64,000 nt of DNA from Epiperipatus broadwayi (taxonomy: Eukaryota > Onychophora > Udeonychophora > Euonychophora > Peripatidae): assembly GCA_028023455.1 (NCBI GenBank), contig JAQFVV010000966.1, positions 17,215 to 81,214 of the forward strand, written 5' to 3'. Each line of letters starts with the position of its first letter. The stretch's first letter is position 1. The translations under genes and the position numbers were made by a program. Shown piece after piece: positions 13,058 through 25,020 of the stretch. The notes under the pieces were generated by a model. That model made no database searches and had not been told where the DNA came from. It saw only the letters and a program-made list of their open reading frames with translations.

Positions 13058-13074
13058 TGTTTCAAAGTTTTAAA

Positions 13075-13075
13075 T

Positions 13076-13111
<36 letters not shown>
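13075..13111. repeat. (TA)n(TG)n microsatellite
   Basis: Compound dinucleotide run abutting the 5' end of the readable PLE 1 sequence. Confidence 0.9.
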
Positions 13112-13112
<1 letters not shown>

Positions 13113-13758
13113 TAAAATGAAGATTTTACAAAGACCAAATATAAAAGATATATTATCTAAGTTGTGCAATTATACTAAGATTACTTCTGAATCACTTCTC
13201 TATTAATTATGTCATGAATGTTTTCATTAAAAAACATTGTAGGGTCACCATTGATGATGGATATAATTTATTTGAAACACCAATACGATATTACTGTTAA
13301 TTACACATGAATAAACCTAGATAATATACAGGACTCTAGTGAATACCATCTAATAAATTAGAATAATTAAAAATATGGGTTAAAAAGATTAAATTACACA
13401 TGATTTGGCTTTTTTTAAGTATATAGAGACTATAACATTATATAATTTTCTATAAAATTATGTTATATATAAGAAATTACAGAATTAATGAAGTTCTCCA
13501 GAAAAAAGAAAGAATTATTTTAATTAATATTTGTATTAAATAAATTCAAGGTAAAATTGTATGCAACTGATAAATTATTACTAGACTTATATTCAACTAT
13601 AAGCAACAAATAAACATCCTTTATTGTAGTTTCAATATATTGCAAGTTGTGTATTCCGATTTTAAAATGGCAAAACAAAAGAAAAAGAATACAAGAGCTA
13701 TTAAAAATGCAATTTGCAAAAACTACATTTACAAATTAATATATACATATATATATAT
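13112..13758. other. Unassigned AT-rich DNA
   Basis: Nothing recognised. The stretch ends in a TA run (about 13740-13758) that served as the LTR-element insertion site. Confidence 0.5.
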
Positions 13759-16653
13759 TGTAACCGACGGTATTGTCGGTTGCTGTGATCCATTCAAATC
13801 TAATAAAAATAAGGCCCAAAATATTGGTGCCAATTTGCAACTGATTAAATCGATGGATGAAGGTGATGGTTAGGATGATCAATTTGATCTGATAAAATTC
13901 TAAAATCCAATATAAATTAATCTGGTCTAGCTCAATCGGGTCGCCATTATATAATAAACCATCATAAAGCACAAATAATCTCTCTTAAAGTTTAATTTAC
14001 TTAAGTTATATGAAAAATGAAGAAATAATGAGATTATCTGCTCCAGCCATCAACAAAACCGTCAACTACAATATAAATTGCATAGAGCGGTGAAATCAAC
14101 TACTATTGCCCTATACAATAATATAGGATTAGGCTAACACTTGATTGGCAATCTAATCAAAACCAATCCAATTAATAACTAATCTAGATTCCAATATATA
14201 TATTTTATTAGCCTGTTACTGTTATAGTACTTTAACTCCACTTTATTATTTAAAGGTACTGTCTTTATAACTTAATGGATAATTTTCTAAGTACCTGTAA
14301 TAGCACTTTACAAAACATTGGTTTGCATACAGACATTATTTAAACGACAAAACAAAATAATAACTGAACCCCAAATATGCATATATCCATGTTAGCAAAC
14401 GCTAAATATAAAGATAAATACTCGCGTCAATAAACGATATACAATTCTTTCTACCTCAACCTATAATTAATAATTTTCTGTGGACCTCAACTGGTTTTAT
14501 TATAGTTTTATAACACTTTGAAAATTTATACACTCATTTAAATTTTTAAACAAATTAATAGACGTCGATAGATTATCAATAAGTTACAAAATAATTTATA
14601 AATATCTCTCAATAAAATGATACTTAATTAATGCTTCGTTTAGGTTTTAAACTAAAATATTTCACTGGAGTTTAATATCAATACTCTATTAGCTCATCTC
14701 TAATTTTACAATGTCCAATTATATTAACTAAAAATATATCGAGCTTCTCTTGGATGTTTATTCACTTGTGAATATTAATACAACTTGTTTGAAAACTTTA
14801 AATAACTGAATAAAAAATTTTGATTGGCAACAATTAAAACACATGATTATATTTGATATTTCTATAAATGAAAATAATATTCAATTAAATCGGTCAATGA
14901 AGTTTATTCTCTTCATTTTATAGGAGTTTAAGAAATATTCAAACGAACTACTCCAAACCGAACGATAAAGTATAATCTATTTAGATTTTTATTACGGAAT
15001 CAGACAAACATGAAATGATTGTCTTTGTAATATTAATTAAGAGACATAATATATGGAATATAATATTCGAATGCAAATATAACTATGAAATTTATATAGA
15101 AACAAAATAAAATATTAATAAGCAAAATATACCTTATCTTCTATTTCAATTCGCTTACCAAGCTGAGTTTGAATTCTGTTACCTAAGTTGCTCCGCCGTC
15201 TTACGCAATCCAAATAAAACAAAATAAGTAAACTAGTCTTGATATTTAAATTAACTCAATTTATTTAATTATAAAAAAAAGAAGATTGACAATATTAATG
15301 ATAGTATACATCCGAAATGTCTTTATATTTTAAATTGGTTGACTAAATAAAATAATCATGTTGCTATATGTATCTCTATATACGTGTTGCAAGAACGTTA
15401 ACGACACATACAAAAAAAATGAATGAATAAATGATGGGAAAGGTTCTTAGATATTTTACTAAAAAAAAATAAAAATTTACATATACCCTATACCAAAATG
15501 TGCAATAAGAGGGTATCAAAGTTTATTCGTTTATCAAAAATAATTACGGATAAATGAATAGGAAATAATAACTATATTTGAGTCTTTCCGATCATTTTCA
15601 TTTAATAATTATATTTCTTTAGATAATAAAAAAAAAAAATCATATAGTATTACATATAAAAAAAAATTAACACACATATTTTTCATAAAAAAAAATAATC
15701 ATACCATATATATAAATCTGTCCATTCACTGTTTATTAGTCTATCGATTGCCTTCATTTATAGTGTAAAGAGGATTTTCTCCGTCCGAAATAGTAATTGT
15801 AAACTTTGCAATACTCATTAAAAAGTTTCCTTTTTCTCTTTCCATTCTGTAGAGGTGAGTGTATTTCGACGATCCAGGTTATGAGGTGAATTGATCCATT
15901 TGGTTAGTCGGGAGACGATGTCTATGCAAATCCATTTGTCTTTTCTTTATTTATAAAGCATTTTTTTTTTTTTTCATAGGTTTCTTTTTTTTTTTACATT
16001 GCCGTAGCTCTTCGGGAACCCTTCAATTTGTCCGCCCGAATGATTGAACGGGCAGATAATTCTGCTACTACTCCATGTTTTATAGTTTTACAAACCAACA
16101 ATTTTAATATTGAAAAGGTTCATTTTCTTAAGATACAACAAATAGATTTGTCCTTTACCATACAAAGTGATAATAAGTGTGTGCGTGCTTGAGTGAGTGA
16201 CTGAGAATGACTGACCAATCTGACCCCTTTTATCTTCTGTCACGTCATTTTTATAGATTCTCTTTCTGACGTTTTTTTATCTTTGCGGCCACACACGATC
16301 ATAGATAAGAAGACACGGTCATAGATAAGAAGACACACGAAGATCACATTTAAATTCGATTACAATTTTTTTCTTAAAATAATATTTTACAAACCAAAAT
16401 ATAAAATTGATATAATAACCTTTTTTTTAATAACAATATTTTTTTTTTAAAATATGTTACAAATAAAATATACACAACATAAAAAACATTAAACTGTATG
16501 TAATATTGTTACTATGGTGATTGCATTTATATATGAAATGTATAAAATAATATTAATCCTATTTCGTTAAATTTATTATGCTGAATTGCTTACTATGTTA
16601 TTTTTTTTTTTTTTTATATATATGTATGTGGATCATCAATTTGAACACTCACA
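13759..16653 (-). repeat. LTR (3' LTR in element orientation)
   Basis: In the minus direction it starts TGTGAGTGTTC at 16653 and ends GGTTACA at 13759, the canonical TG...CA. A direct repeat of about 21 bp (ATAGATAAGAAGACAC twice) sits at about 16299-16336. At 2.9 kb it is long for an LTR. Short open frames inside it are present in both copies simply because the LTRs are duplicates. Confidence 0.95.
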
Positions 16654-16668
16654 ACATCTCCCCTCCAC
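16654..16668 (-). other. Polypurine tract
   Basis: Immediately upstream of the 3' LTR the minus strand reads GTGGAGGGGAGATGT and then TGTGAG. A G/A-rich tract at this position primes plus-strand DNA synthesis in LTR elements. Confidence 0.75.
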
Positions 16669-17994
16669 GAAGAAAAAAAAAATAACGACACCTTTTTCCT
16701 TCCCTCTCTAAAATCATTAAGCGTTTTAATTTCCGTCTAGAGAAACGTCTACCATTTCTATCTGTCTTGATTTTAATATCATTTGAAATGTTAAAAAAAA
16801 AATTTAAAATATCTTATTATTATAGAAGCAATGTGGAATTCGTTCATTCCATTTATGTTTGACTAATTAGTTCACCTATACGTGTATATATATTTTCCTT
16901 CCTTTTTCACAATCAAATCATTACATCTGTATATTCCTCTCTGCAACTTTCTGGATAACAATGCTCTAAAATTAGAATCAAATAAGAAAATCATTTAGTA
17001 TTTGCTTCATACAAGCCAAATATTTATAAGCCAAATATTATTAGTTACTTTCTAATAATCATATGTTTTCATTGCATTGTTAAAATATATACATATTCAC
17101 GGTTTTATTTTCTTAAAACTCAACAATAGCTTTGATTATTATTTTCTTTAGACATATTGTCATAAAGTGAGAATGTAACTTTAGTTACTTAATATCTTAT
17201 ATTTATTCAATTCCTGCTTTGGACATTGAAAATATCAACTTTTAAAGTCACCTTTCTTATAAAATAATCTAAGCAAATGAAACTTAACTCATACAGTGAG
17301 CTGGATATTCAAAACAACAGAGATATGCCATTTTTAAACCACTTCTAATACTAAAGCAAATCGACTAAATGTTAATTAAATCTAATTTTAATTTCTGGAG
17401 GATCTGACAATTACTTTACAAACTAAGCTGTGCTCTACATTGATGCTAATCAGGGACATTTATGTTTGAATAGCTTTATTTTATACAGGTTAGGGAAACT
17501 ACTAAACATTTCTCTTTAAAATTATAACTCATATTAAGAGCTAAATCCTGCCATCAAGGATTTCTTCCTACCTGCCAACGAATAATAATAAGTCTGGGAC
17601 ATTTGTCGACTTCAGACCTCAATATCATTTTATATAGAGTTATGAGCCACAACATACATCTATAGTTCTGTCAACTTCCTCAAAGAAAAGACTTAACCAT
17701 ACAAATATTTACAATTCACAAATAGCACAGACATCAAAATCTTACACTCTATATCTCCAATGCATTAAATAACACATTCACCATCATCAGTCAATTCCAC
17801 AAGGTTTACTTTTAAACAGTACTTGCATACTATACAAAGAAAATTTTCAAAAGTGCTTTAACTATAAATATTTCTCACTCTATATATATATATTTTTCAT
17901 ATGTGTATCTACACTATTGCTAATGACTTTTGGTCATAATAATAAGTATCATAAGACATACTAATAAAGTTACTTTTAGTGAATGTCTTTTTAT
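16669..17994. other. Non-coding 3' internal region of the LTR element
   Basis: No open frame of interest on either strand between the integrase tail and the polypurine tract. No env-like sequence is seen. Confidence 0.6.
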
Positions 17995-18235
17995 TTAATC
18001 GGGTGGTGCTGCTGGTTTTAAGCTTCGGGCATTGAAGGTACCTTTTTCACCTTCTGGGGTTTCTATGAGAAATGCATTCTCCCCCACTTTTCTTTTTATT
18101 CGGAATGGTCCCTCATATACATTCAAAAACTTTTTGAATTTATAATTCTGCGGGTCACTGATTTGGCTCTACTTCAAATAAATATGTTCCTATATAAATT
18201 CTTTTATCTTTCAGTCATACACAAATTCATTATAC
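17995..18235 (-). pseudogene. Integrase C-terminal (GPY/F-type) remnant
   Basis: The minus strand reads SQISDPQNYKFKKFLNVYEG, then PFRIKRKVGENAFLIETPEG, then RSLKPAAPPD and a stop (TAA at 17997-17995). YEGPF followed by a 'xVGxNAFxIETPEG...LKP' block is the C-terminal chromatin/DNA-binding module of Ty3/gypsy integrases, where the usual wording is 'Y.GPY/F.I'. Two or three in-frame stops lie upstream (for example just before SQISDP). The HHCC and DDE domains are missing. It marks where the pol deletion joined: gag ends at 18278, only about 40 bp from this remnant. Confidence 0.8.
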
Positions 18236-18277
18236 TATGAGGCTCCCGCAGTGAGGAACATTCCAACGAGGCCATAT

Positions 18278-20269
18278 TTAATTTAAAGGATTAGTCTTAG
18301 GCCTAGCCCCTAGCATTTTCACAGGTGTGTTCTGCGATATGCTGACAGGATAACTTCCTGCTGCACATGCACCCTTTTCTACTCTTTCATAACCTTTGGG
18401 ATTGGCCCTGTTTGTATTTACTGGTGCTAAAGATTGGGCATATTTAGTGCCTCTATAATACCTATCCTTTCTATTATCTAAGGCCCTTCTATTTCTATAA
18501 CATTTAATGGGAGAAACATTGTAAGTAGGATCATTTCTGTGGTATTTATGACCACTTCCTGTAGGTGCTTCACTTGCCTCAAGTGATCCCAGTATATCGG
18601 ACACCTCTTCAACAGTATGCCTATCGGCAGCAATCAGAGTTTGCTCAATATGGCGTGGCAGGTTTCTCCTAATGATACGAATTATTTGATTTTCCGACAA
18701 TGGATATGCGGTCAGCATTTTCAATTTTGCTGTCTGCATCCGGAAAAATTGAGTCAAGCTACCCTTGCTAACACTATATTTATCTTGGCTAATCTGGTGC
18801 CTAATATTGTCCTGTTTATCTTCGCCCCAAAAACCATTCAACAACAGATATTTAAAATCCCCGTATGTTTCGGGCTTATTAAACAAGGACTTCCACCAAT
18901 GTTTGGCAGATGCACTCAAATGATTACTAGCCACTGACAATTTTTCCATTTCACTTAGTCTACTTAATGAGAACAGCTCTTCTAGTGCGCTTAGATACTC
19001 TATAGGGTTTTCACTATAATCACCCTTGAAGACTTTGAGCTGAATAAACCTTGCTATGTTTCCATCTATCCTTTCTCTCTTAACTTCTTCTGGACTATGC
19101 ATTAATTTATTATTTTCATCCCCATACATTGATAGTATATCCTGATCATTTCTATTTAACTTATTTTCTGTGGCCAAATATTGATATGGCTTATCCATTA
19201 GACTATCATTACCCTTTACCATAGTATCCTTTATTCCTACTATTTTATCTTCCAACATTATAGATATCCTATGATTGAGATTTATTTCCTGTTCCTCCAA
19301 ATGCCTGTCTATCTCTTGTTTCAGTATTCTGCTATTATCTTTCATTTCATTATAAACCTCATCTTGATTTTTAGCATGCTCTTCTAACTGTTGCAATGAT
19401 GATTGGTGACTATCTAGTCTATCCTTTAAATCATCTAACTCTCTTGCCTTCCCTTGCTCAATGTTGCTTAACTCTTCTTGGACACCTAGTAGACTACTCT
19501 GCGATTCTGTACACACTTTCTGTAATTTCTTTATTTCATTATCAGCCTTATTATGTTTCTTGCACACCTCTTTATATTCAACTTTCATCTGGCTTTGAAG
19601 ATCCTTAACTTCTAGCTTAAGATTGTTTACTTCTACTTTTGAAGCCTCTTGACCATCCTTGTAAGCTTTCTCAAATTTTGTGTACTTTTTCTCTAATTCT
19701 TTGTACCCAACTTTACAATTTTTAACTTCCTCATTCAAGTTTTCAAATCTATTTTCTAATCTTTCTTGTGATTTATTTAACTGGTCCCTTAACTCATTAA
19801 ATCTGCTATCACATTTACTATCAGATTTTTTTAATTGAGCATCTAAGTCATATTTAAATTCTTCAAACTTTGCATTAGTAGCATTTAGCTCTATTTTGCA
19901 TAAGCCAATTGTAATATTTACCTCCTCTCTAAATTCTTTATTTTCTTTAATCATATCACCCAGTTTATTATTCATGTCACTAAATTTATCATTTATTTCA
20001 CCACTTATATTTTCTCTTAACTTATTATTATCTTTGCTCATATCACTAAATTTATCATTCATTTCACTACTTATATCTTCTCTTAACTTATTATTATCTT
20101 TGCTCATATCACTAAATTTATCATTTATACCTTCAAATTTATTATTCATATCACAAAATTTATTATTTATATCACTTTTCATATCATTCATATTTTCCAT
20201 TAATTCTTTTAGAATTGGATACAAATCTCCTTCAGGTTTTGATACTTTTTCTTTCTTATGGCTTTCCAT
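18278..20269 (-). CDS. gag: Gag polyprotein of Ty3/gypsy element
   Basis: The intact 663-codon frame starts at the ATG at 20269 (MESHKKEKVSKPEGD). Residues 1 to about 370 are a charged, heptad-like coiled coil with near-exact tandem copies of NDKFSDMSKDNNKLRE at residues 49-64 and 71-86 and a partial third at 93-100. Residues about 408-563 are the capsid-like retrotransposon gag domain, starting FIQLKVFKGDYSENPIEYLS, with a WW pair at 458-459 and a DNIRHQI / SLTQFF pattern. The last 90 residues are basic. No CCHC zinc knuckle is seen, so the nucleocapsid part may be lost with pol. Expected role: assembly of cytoplasmic particles that package element RNA. It is the only intact large gene in the window. 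Confidence 0.9.
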   Translation of the reverse strand: MESHKKEKVSKPEGDLYPILKELMENMNDMKSDINNKFCDMNNKFEGINDKFSDMSKDNNKLREDISSEMNDKFSDMSKDNNKLRENISGEINDKFSDMNNKLGDMIKENKEFREEVNITIGLCKIELNATNAKFEEFKYDLDAQLKKSDSKCDSRFNELRDQLNKSQERLENRFENLNEEVKNCKVGYKELEKKYTKFEKAYKDGQEASKVEVNNLKLEVKDLQSQMKVEYKEVCKKHNKADNEIKKLQKVCTESQSSLLGVQEELSNIEQGKARELDDLKDRLDSHQSSLQQLEEHAKNQDEVYNEMKDNSRILKQEIDRHLEEQEINLNHRISIMLEDKIVGIKDTMVKGNDSLMDKPYQYLATENKLNRNDQDILSMYGDENNKLMHSPEEVKRERIDGNIARFIQLKVFKGDYSENPIEYLSALEELFSLSRLSEMEKLSVASNHLSASAKHWWKSLFNKPETYGDFKYLLLNGFWGEDKQDNIRHQISQDKYSVSKGSLTQFFRMQTAKLKMLTAYPLSENQIIRIIRRNLPRHIEQTLIAADRHTVEEVSDILGSLEASEAPTGSGHKYHRNDPTYNVSPIKCYRNRRALDNRKDRYYRGTKYAQSLAPVNTNRANPKGYERVEKGACAAGSYPVSISQNTPVKMLGARPKTNPLN

Positions 20270-20529
20270 TTTTATTTTCTATTTTAAATAACCTGCTAAA
20301 TATTTTACTTTTATTTATCCTTACATAAAACATATCCATCCGTTCAATCCTGCATCTGCGAACAAAATCCAAAATCCCCAAAGAACGACAAGCACAAGTA
20401 TTTTAATATCTTACTTAAACCTATGATCTAATATAATCAACTACATAACTCCACCAATGCATATAAAAATAATACTATGTTTTAACATCTATATGAGACT
20501 CAAACTTGGGTCTTTAATTGGTTATTTCG
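20270..20529. other. 5' leader of the LTR element
   Basis: About 260 bp between the primer-binding site and the gag ATG, without an open frame. Packaging signals would be expected here but cannot be identified by eye. Confidence 0.6.
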
Positions 20530-20547
20530 GCCCGAGTTGGCGCGCCA
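20530..20547 (-). other. Primer-binding site
   Basis: Four bases inside the 5' LTR end the minus strand reads TGGCGCGCCAACTCGGGC. A TGG start complements the CCA tail of a tRNA, and TGGCGC is how lysine-tRNA-type primer sites begin. The rest does not match the common Lys site exactly, so the primer tRNA is uncertain. Confidence 0.7.
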
Positions 20548-20551
20548 TTTT

Positions 20552-23446
20552 TGTAACCGACGGTATTGTCGATTGCTGTGATCCATTCAAATCTAATAAA
20601 AATAATGCCCAAAATATTGGTGCCAATTTGCAACTGATTAAATCGATGGATGAAGGTGATGGTTAGGATGATCAATCTGATCTGATAAAATTCTAAAATC
20701 CAATATAAATTAATCTGGTCTAGCTCAATCGGGTCGCCATTATATAATAAACCATCATAAAGCACAAATAATCTCTCTTAAAGTTTAATTTACTTAAGTT
20801 ATATGAAAAATGAAGAAATAATGAGATTATCTGCTCCAGCCATCAACAAAACCGTCAACTACAATATAAATTGCATAGAGCGGTGAAATCAACTACTATT
20901 GCCCTATACAATAATATAGGATTAGGCTAACACTTGATTGGCAATCTAATCAAAACCAATCCAATTAATAACTAATCTAGATTCCAATATATATATTTTA
21001 TTAGCCTGTTACTGTTATAGTACTTTAACTCCACTTTATTATTTAAAGGTACTGTCTTTATAACTTAATGGATAATTTTCTAAGTACCTGTAATAGCACT
21101 TTACAAAACATTGGTTTGCATACAGACATTATTTAAACGACAAAACAAAATAATAACCGAACCCCAAATATGCATATATCCATGTTAGCAAACGCTAAAT
21201 ATAAAGATAAATACTCGCGTCAATAAACGATATACAATTCTTTCTACCTCAACCTATAATTAATAATTTTCTGTGGACCTCAACTGGTTTTATTATAGTT
21301 TTATAACACTTTGAAAATTTATACACTCATTTAAATTTTTAAACAAATTAATAGACGTCGATAGATTATCAATAAGTTACAAAATAATTTATAAATATCT
21401 CTCAATAAAATGATACTTAATTAATGCTTCGTTTAGGTTTTAAACTAAAATATTTCACTGGAGTTTAATATCAATACTCTATTAGCTCATCTCTAATTTT
21501 ACAATGTCCAATTATATTAACTAAAAATATATCGAGCTTCTCTTGGATGTTTATTCACTTGTGAATATTAATACAACTTGTTTGAAAACTTTAAATAACT
21601 GAATAAAAAATTTTGATTGGCAACAATTAAAACACATGATTATATTTGATATTTCTATAAATGAAAATAATATTCAATTAAATCGGTCAATGAAGTTTAT
21701 TCTCTTCATTTTATAGGAGTTTAAGAAATATTCAAACGAACTACTCCAAACCGAACGATAAAGTATAATCTATTTAGATTTTTATTACGGAATCAGACAA
21801 ACATGAAATGATTTGACTTTGTAATATTAATTAAGAGACATAATAATATGGATATATAATATTCGAATGCAAATATAACTATGAAATTTATATAGAAACA
21901 AAATAAAATATTAATAAGCAAAATATACCTTATCTTCTATTTCAATTCGCTTACCAAGCTGAGTTTGAATTCTGTTACCTAAGTTGCTCCGCCGTCTTAC
22001 GCAATCCAAATAAAACAAAATAAGTAAACTAGTCTTGATATTTAAATTAACTCAATTTATTTAATTATATAAAAAAAGAAGATTGACAATATTAATGATA
22101 GTATACATCCGAAATGTCTTTATATTTTAAATTGGTTGACTAAATAAAATAATCATGTTGCTATATGTATCTCTATATACGTGTTGCAAGAACGTTAACG
22201 ACACATACAAAAAAAATGAATGAATAAATGATGGGAAAGGTTCTTAGATATTTTACTAAAAAAAAATAAAAATTTACATATACCCTATACCAAAATGTGC
22301 AATAAGAGGGTATCAAAATTTATTCGTTTATCAAAAATAATTACGGATAAATGAATAGGAAATAATAACTATATTTGAGTCTTTCCGATCATTTTCATTT
22401 AATAATTATATTTCTTTAGATAATAAAAAAAAAACATCATATAGTATTACATATAAAAAAAAATTAACACACATATTTTTCATAAAAAAAAATAATCATA
22501 CCATATATATAAATCTGTCCATTCACTGTTTATTAGTCTATCGATTGCCTTCATTTATAGTGTAAAGAGGATTTTCTCCGTCCGAAATAGTAATTGTAAA
22601 CTTTGCAATACTCATTAAAAAGTTTCCTTTTTCTCTTTCCATTCTGTAGAGGTGAGTGTATTTCGACGATCCAGGTTATGAGGTGAATTGATCCATTTGG
22701 TTAGTCGGGAGACGATGTCTATGCAAATCCATTTGTCTTTTCTTTATTTATAAAGCATTTTTTTTTTTTTCATAGGTTTTTTTTTTTTTTACATTGCCGT
22801 AGCTCTTCGGGAACCCTTCAATTTGTCCGCCCGAATGATTGAACGGGCAGATAATCCTGCTACTACTCCATGTTTTATAGTTTTACAAACCAACAATTTT
22901 AATATTGAAAAGGTTCATTTTCTTGAGATACAACAAATAGATTTGTCCTTTACCATACAAAGTGATAATAAGTGTGTGCGTGCTTGAGTGAGTGACTGAG
23001 AATGACTGACCGATCTGACCCCTTTTATCTTCTGTCACGTCATTTTTATAGATTCTCTTTCTGACGTTTTTTTATCTTTGCGGCCACACACGATCATAGA
23101 TAAGAAGACACGGTCATAGATAAGAAGACACACGAAGATCACATTTAAATTCGATTACAATTTTTTTTCTTAAAATAATATTTTACAAACCAAAATATAA
23201 AATTGATATAATAACCTTTTTTAATAACAATATTTTTTTTTTAAAATATGTTACAAATAAAATATACACAACATAAAAAACATTAAACTGTATGTAATAT
23301 TGTTACTATGGTGATTGCATTTATATATGAAATGTATAAAATAATATTAATCCTATTTCGTTAAATTTATTATGCTGAATTGCTTACTATGTTATTTTTT
23401 TTTTTTTTTTATATATGTATGTGGATCATCAATTTGAACACTCACA
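20552..23446 (-). repeat. LTR (5' LTR in element orientation)
   Basis: Same length (2,895 bp) and ends as the other copy, TGTGAG at 23446 and GGTTACA at 20552. It should carry the promoter; no TATA assignment is safe in such AT-rich DNA. Confidence 0.95.
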
Positions 23447-23460
23447 ATATATATATATAT

Positions 23461-23745
23461 CAATAAAAATAATAAATATAACAATAATTTACTGTTGTAT
23501 ACAGTTTTCCAATCCACAGAAGTACTTTAATTTTTTAACCTGACTCAACTGTCGTTAAATACTATAATGATAATAATAATAAACATAATGTTAAATTTAA
23601 CAACAGTTGAGATTGATTAAGGAATTAACCGAAAGTACAATTGGTGGATTGAAAGACTGTATATAATAGTTGATTATCGTTATATTTAGTATTATTGCAA
23701 TAGTTTTTTTAATTAAGGGACATTTTATTTGTATTATATATATTA
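23461..23745. mobile_element. Foldback/MITE family F, copy 1
   Basis: Arms of about 100 bp (23461-23565 and 23590-23700) are imperfect inverted copies. They share CAATAAAAATAATAAATATAAC at the tip, and CCAATCC...CTCAACTG and its complement further in. A tail, AATTAAGGGACATTTTATTTG, follows the right arm, as in the copies at 46.5 kb and 61.7 kb. The LTR element inserted into the TA run that borders it. Confidence 0.7.
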
Positions 23746-23749
23746 ATCT

Positions 23750-24714
23750 TTAGCTTTTCATTTGAAACTACATGCTAAAATAAATATTAACCCAATATTT
23801 ATAAAAATAAAATTCCAGAAGTTTAATTAATTTTTATGTTCATTTGTCTTTTATTGCATCTTTATTTATATAAAGAATAAAAGAAGAAAGAGGAAGTATG
23901 GAGATTATTAAAATAATCGATTAAATAAACTTTGTCACTCCTTAATAGTCCACTGTTTAGCTATATGACAAGCCATTTTATAAGAATTTTTGTAACTTTT
24001 ATAACTTGGAAAGAAATTTTAATAATCTGTTTATGATAGTTTTAAATCCCATAAGTATTTCTTTCTAATTTTAAATGCTTAGTATTAGGAATATTAATAA
24101 TATAAAGTATTAAGTAACTTAATGGTAAAAGAATAAGATTAAGATCATTTTAGTTTAATTATTAATGTGTCTTAAAAATTCAGTATTAATGCAAAACTAG
24201 AAAGTCAAGTTTAAACAATTAAGGCTGTATTGTTAATGTATAAATGAGTTCTAAAAATATCTTATTTAACCTTTTAACCGCTAATTATATTATTGGTTGT
24301 ATGAGGTAAAAATCAAATCTTTTAATTGGCCAACTCACAAACTGAAGACAAAGCCTATTGTTAAAACATATTCGCCTATAATATTAAATTCAACTCAGAT
24401 ATGTTTATAAAAAGTATATTACTAATTTTTCAGGTTATGAAGAGAACGAAAGTTCTTTCAAAAATAAATTGCTATTTATTTATTCTAAAATATTCAATTT
24501 CGGCAACATAAAAGCTATAATATAAACAAAAAGGTCGACTTTTACGTTATAGAAAAGTAAATATTTCTTTTTATTAAATCTTTAATATTTTTACTAAAAT
24601 CTTCAATATTTTTCGAAAATAATTTTGTTTTTTTAGTATATTTTTTAAAAAACTAGTTTAATTTCTGAAATTATATTTTTTTAATACTTAAAATTGCATT
24701 CGAAATGAAAATCT
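23750..24714. other. Unassigned AT-rich DNA
   Basis: No gene, array or shared repeat recognised. Confidence 0.45.
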
Positions 24715-24739
24715 CAGCGTTTTTCTTTATTTTCTTTGA

Positions 24740-25020
24740 TCAGGCAGTTTCTTTGTTCTTTCCAGCCAATCAGAATGTCTTTTTCGGCTGAGAGCTCACT
24801 AACAACCAATTACAACCGATGTTCTTTCTTTGTTTAGGTTTAAATGCATTTTTTTTATTTTTTACTTGTAAAATAATTCGGAAGAGGGCACCATCTTACA
24901 GAACTTTTAAAAACCTATTCAAAACCTATCAAACAAATTTTTTAGCATAAGAACTGGAAGAGTTAGAGTGACGTCAGATGTCTACGAGGAGCTTCGTAAG
25001 AGGCGGGAAAAGGGTTAATC
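24740..25020. promoter_or_regulatory. Candidate promoter-like patch
   Basis: Within 280 bp of slightly less AT-rich DNA are CCAATCAG (about 24764), CCAATTAC (about 24806), CGGAAG (24880, ETS-like), TGACGTCA (about 24970, a full CRE) and GGCGGGAAAA (about 25003, E2F-like). Such clustering is unlike the flanks. Both strands are possible; on the minus strand an ATGGTG follows at about 24893. No coding exon can be tied to it. Confidence 0.3.

Larger units (their letters stand above)
10845..13060 (-). mobile_element. Penelope-like retroelement 1, nearly full length
   Basis: On the minus strand, in the expected order, are the N-terminal RT region (from about 13057), the RT palm, the thumb, a GIY-YIG nuclease (about 11580-11170) and a terminal segment down to 10845. 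The terminal segment shares about 100 bp with 31.3 kb and 48.3 kb. RT followed by a C-terminal GIY-YIG domain defines endonuclease-bearing PLEs. Frame shifts, stops, an AT microsatellite at about 11389-11402 and changed catalytic residues make it inactive. The 5' side is cut by a TA/TG microsatellite at 13075-13111. Confidence 0.85.
13759..23446 (-). mobile_element. Ty3/gypsy-type LTR retrotransposon, internally deleted
   Basis: Two near-identical 2,895-bp LTRs enclose a 3,898-bp internal region. In element orientation (minus strand) the order is LTR (23446-20552), primer-binding site, gag (20269-18278), integrase tail (about 18235-17995), about 1.3 kb of non-coding DNA, polypurine tract, LTR (16653-13759). 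Protease, RT, RNase H and the integrase core are absent, so the element depends on a helper for retrotransposition. The LTRs differ only by scattered single bases and homopolymer or TA lengths, implying a recent insertion. Both outer flanks are TA repeats, so the target duplication (probably ATAT-type) cannot be read exactly. Confidence 0.92.

Noticed and set aside
13640-13972. Open frames on both strands at the LTR end, repeated at 20457-20765
   Set aside because: They occur twice only because the LTR is duplicated; no motif and no start context.
18617-20291. Plus-strand frames opposite gag (18617-18937, 19396-19608, 19896-20291)
   Set aside because: Antisense shadows of the gag frame; the repeated Ser/Leu pattern mirrors the coiled-coil codons.
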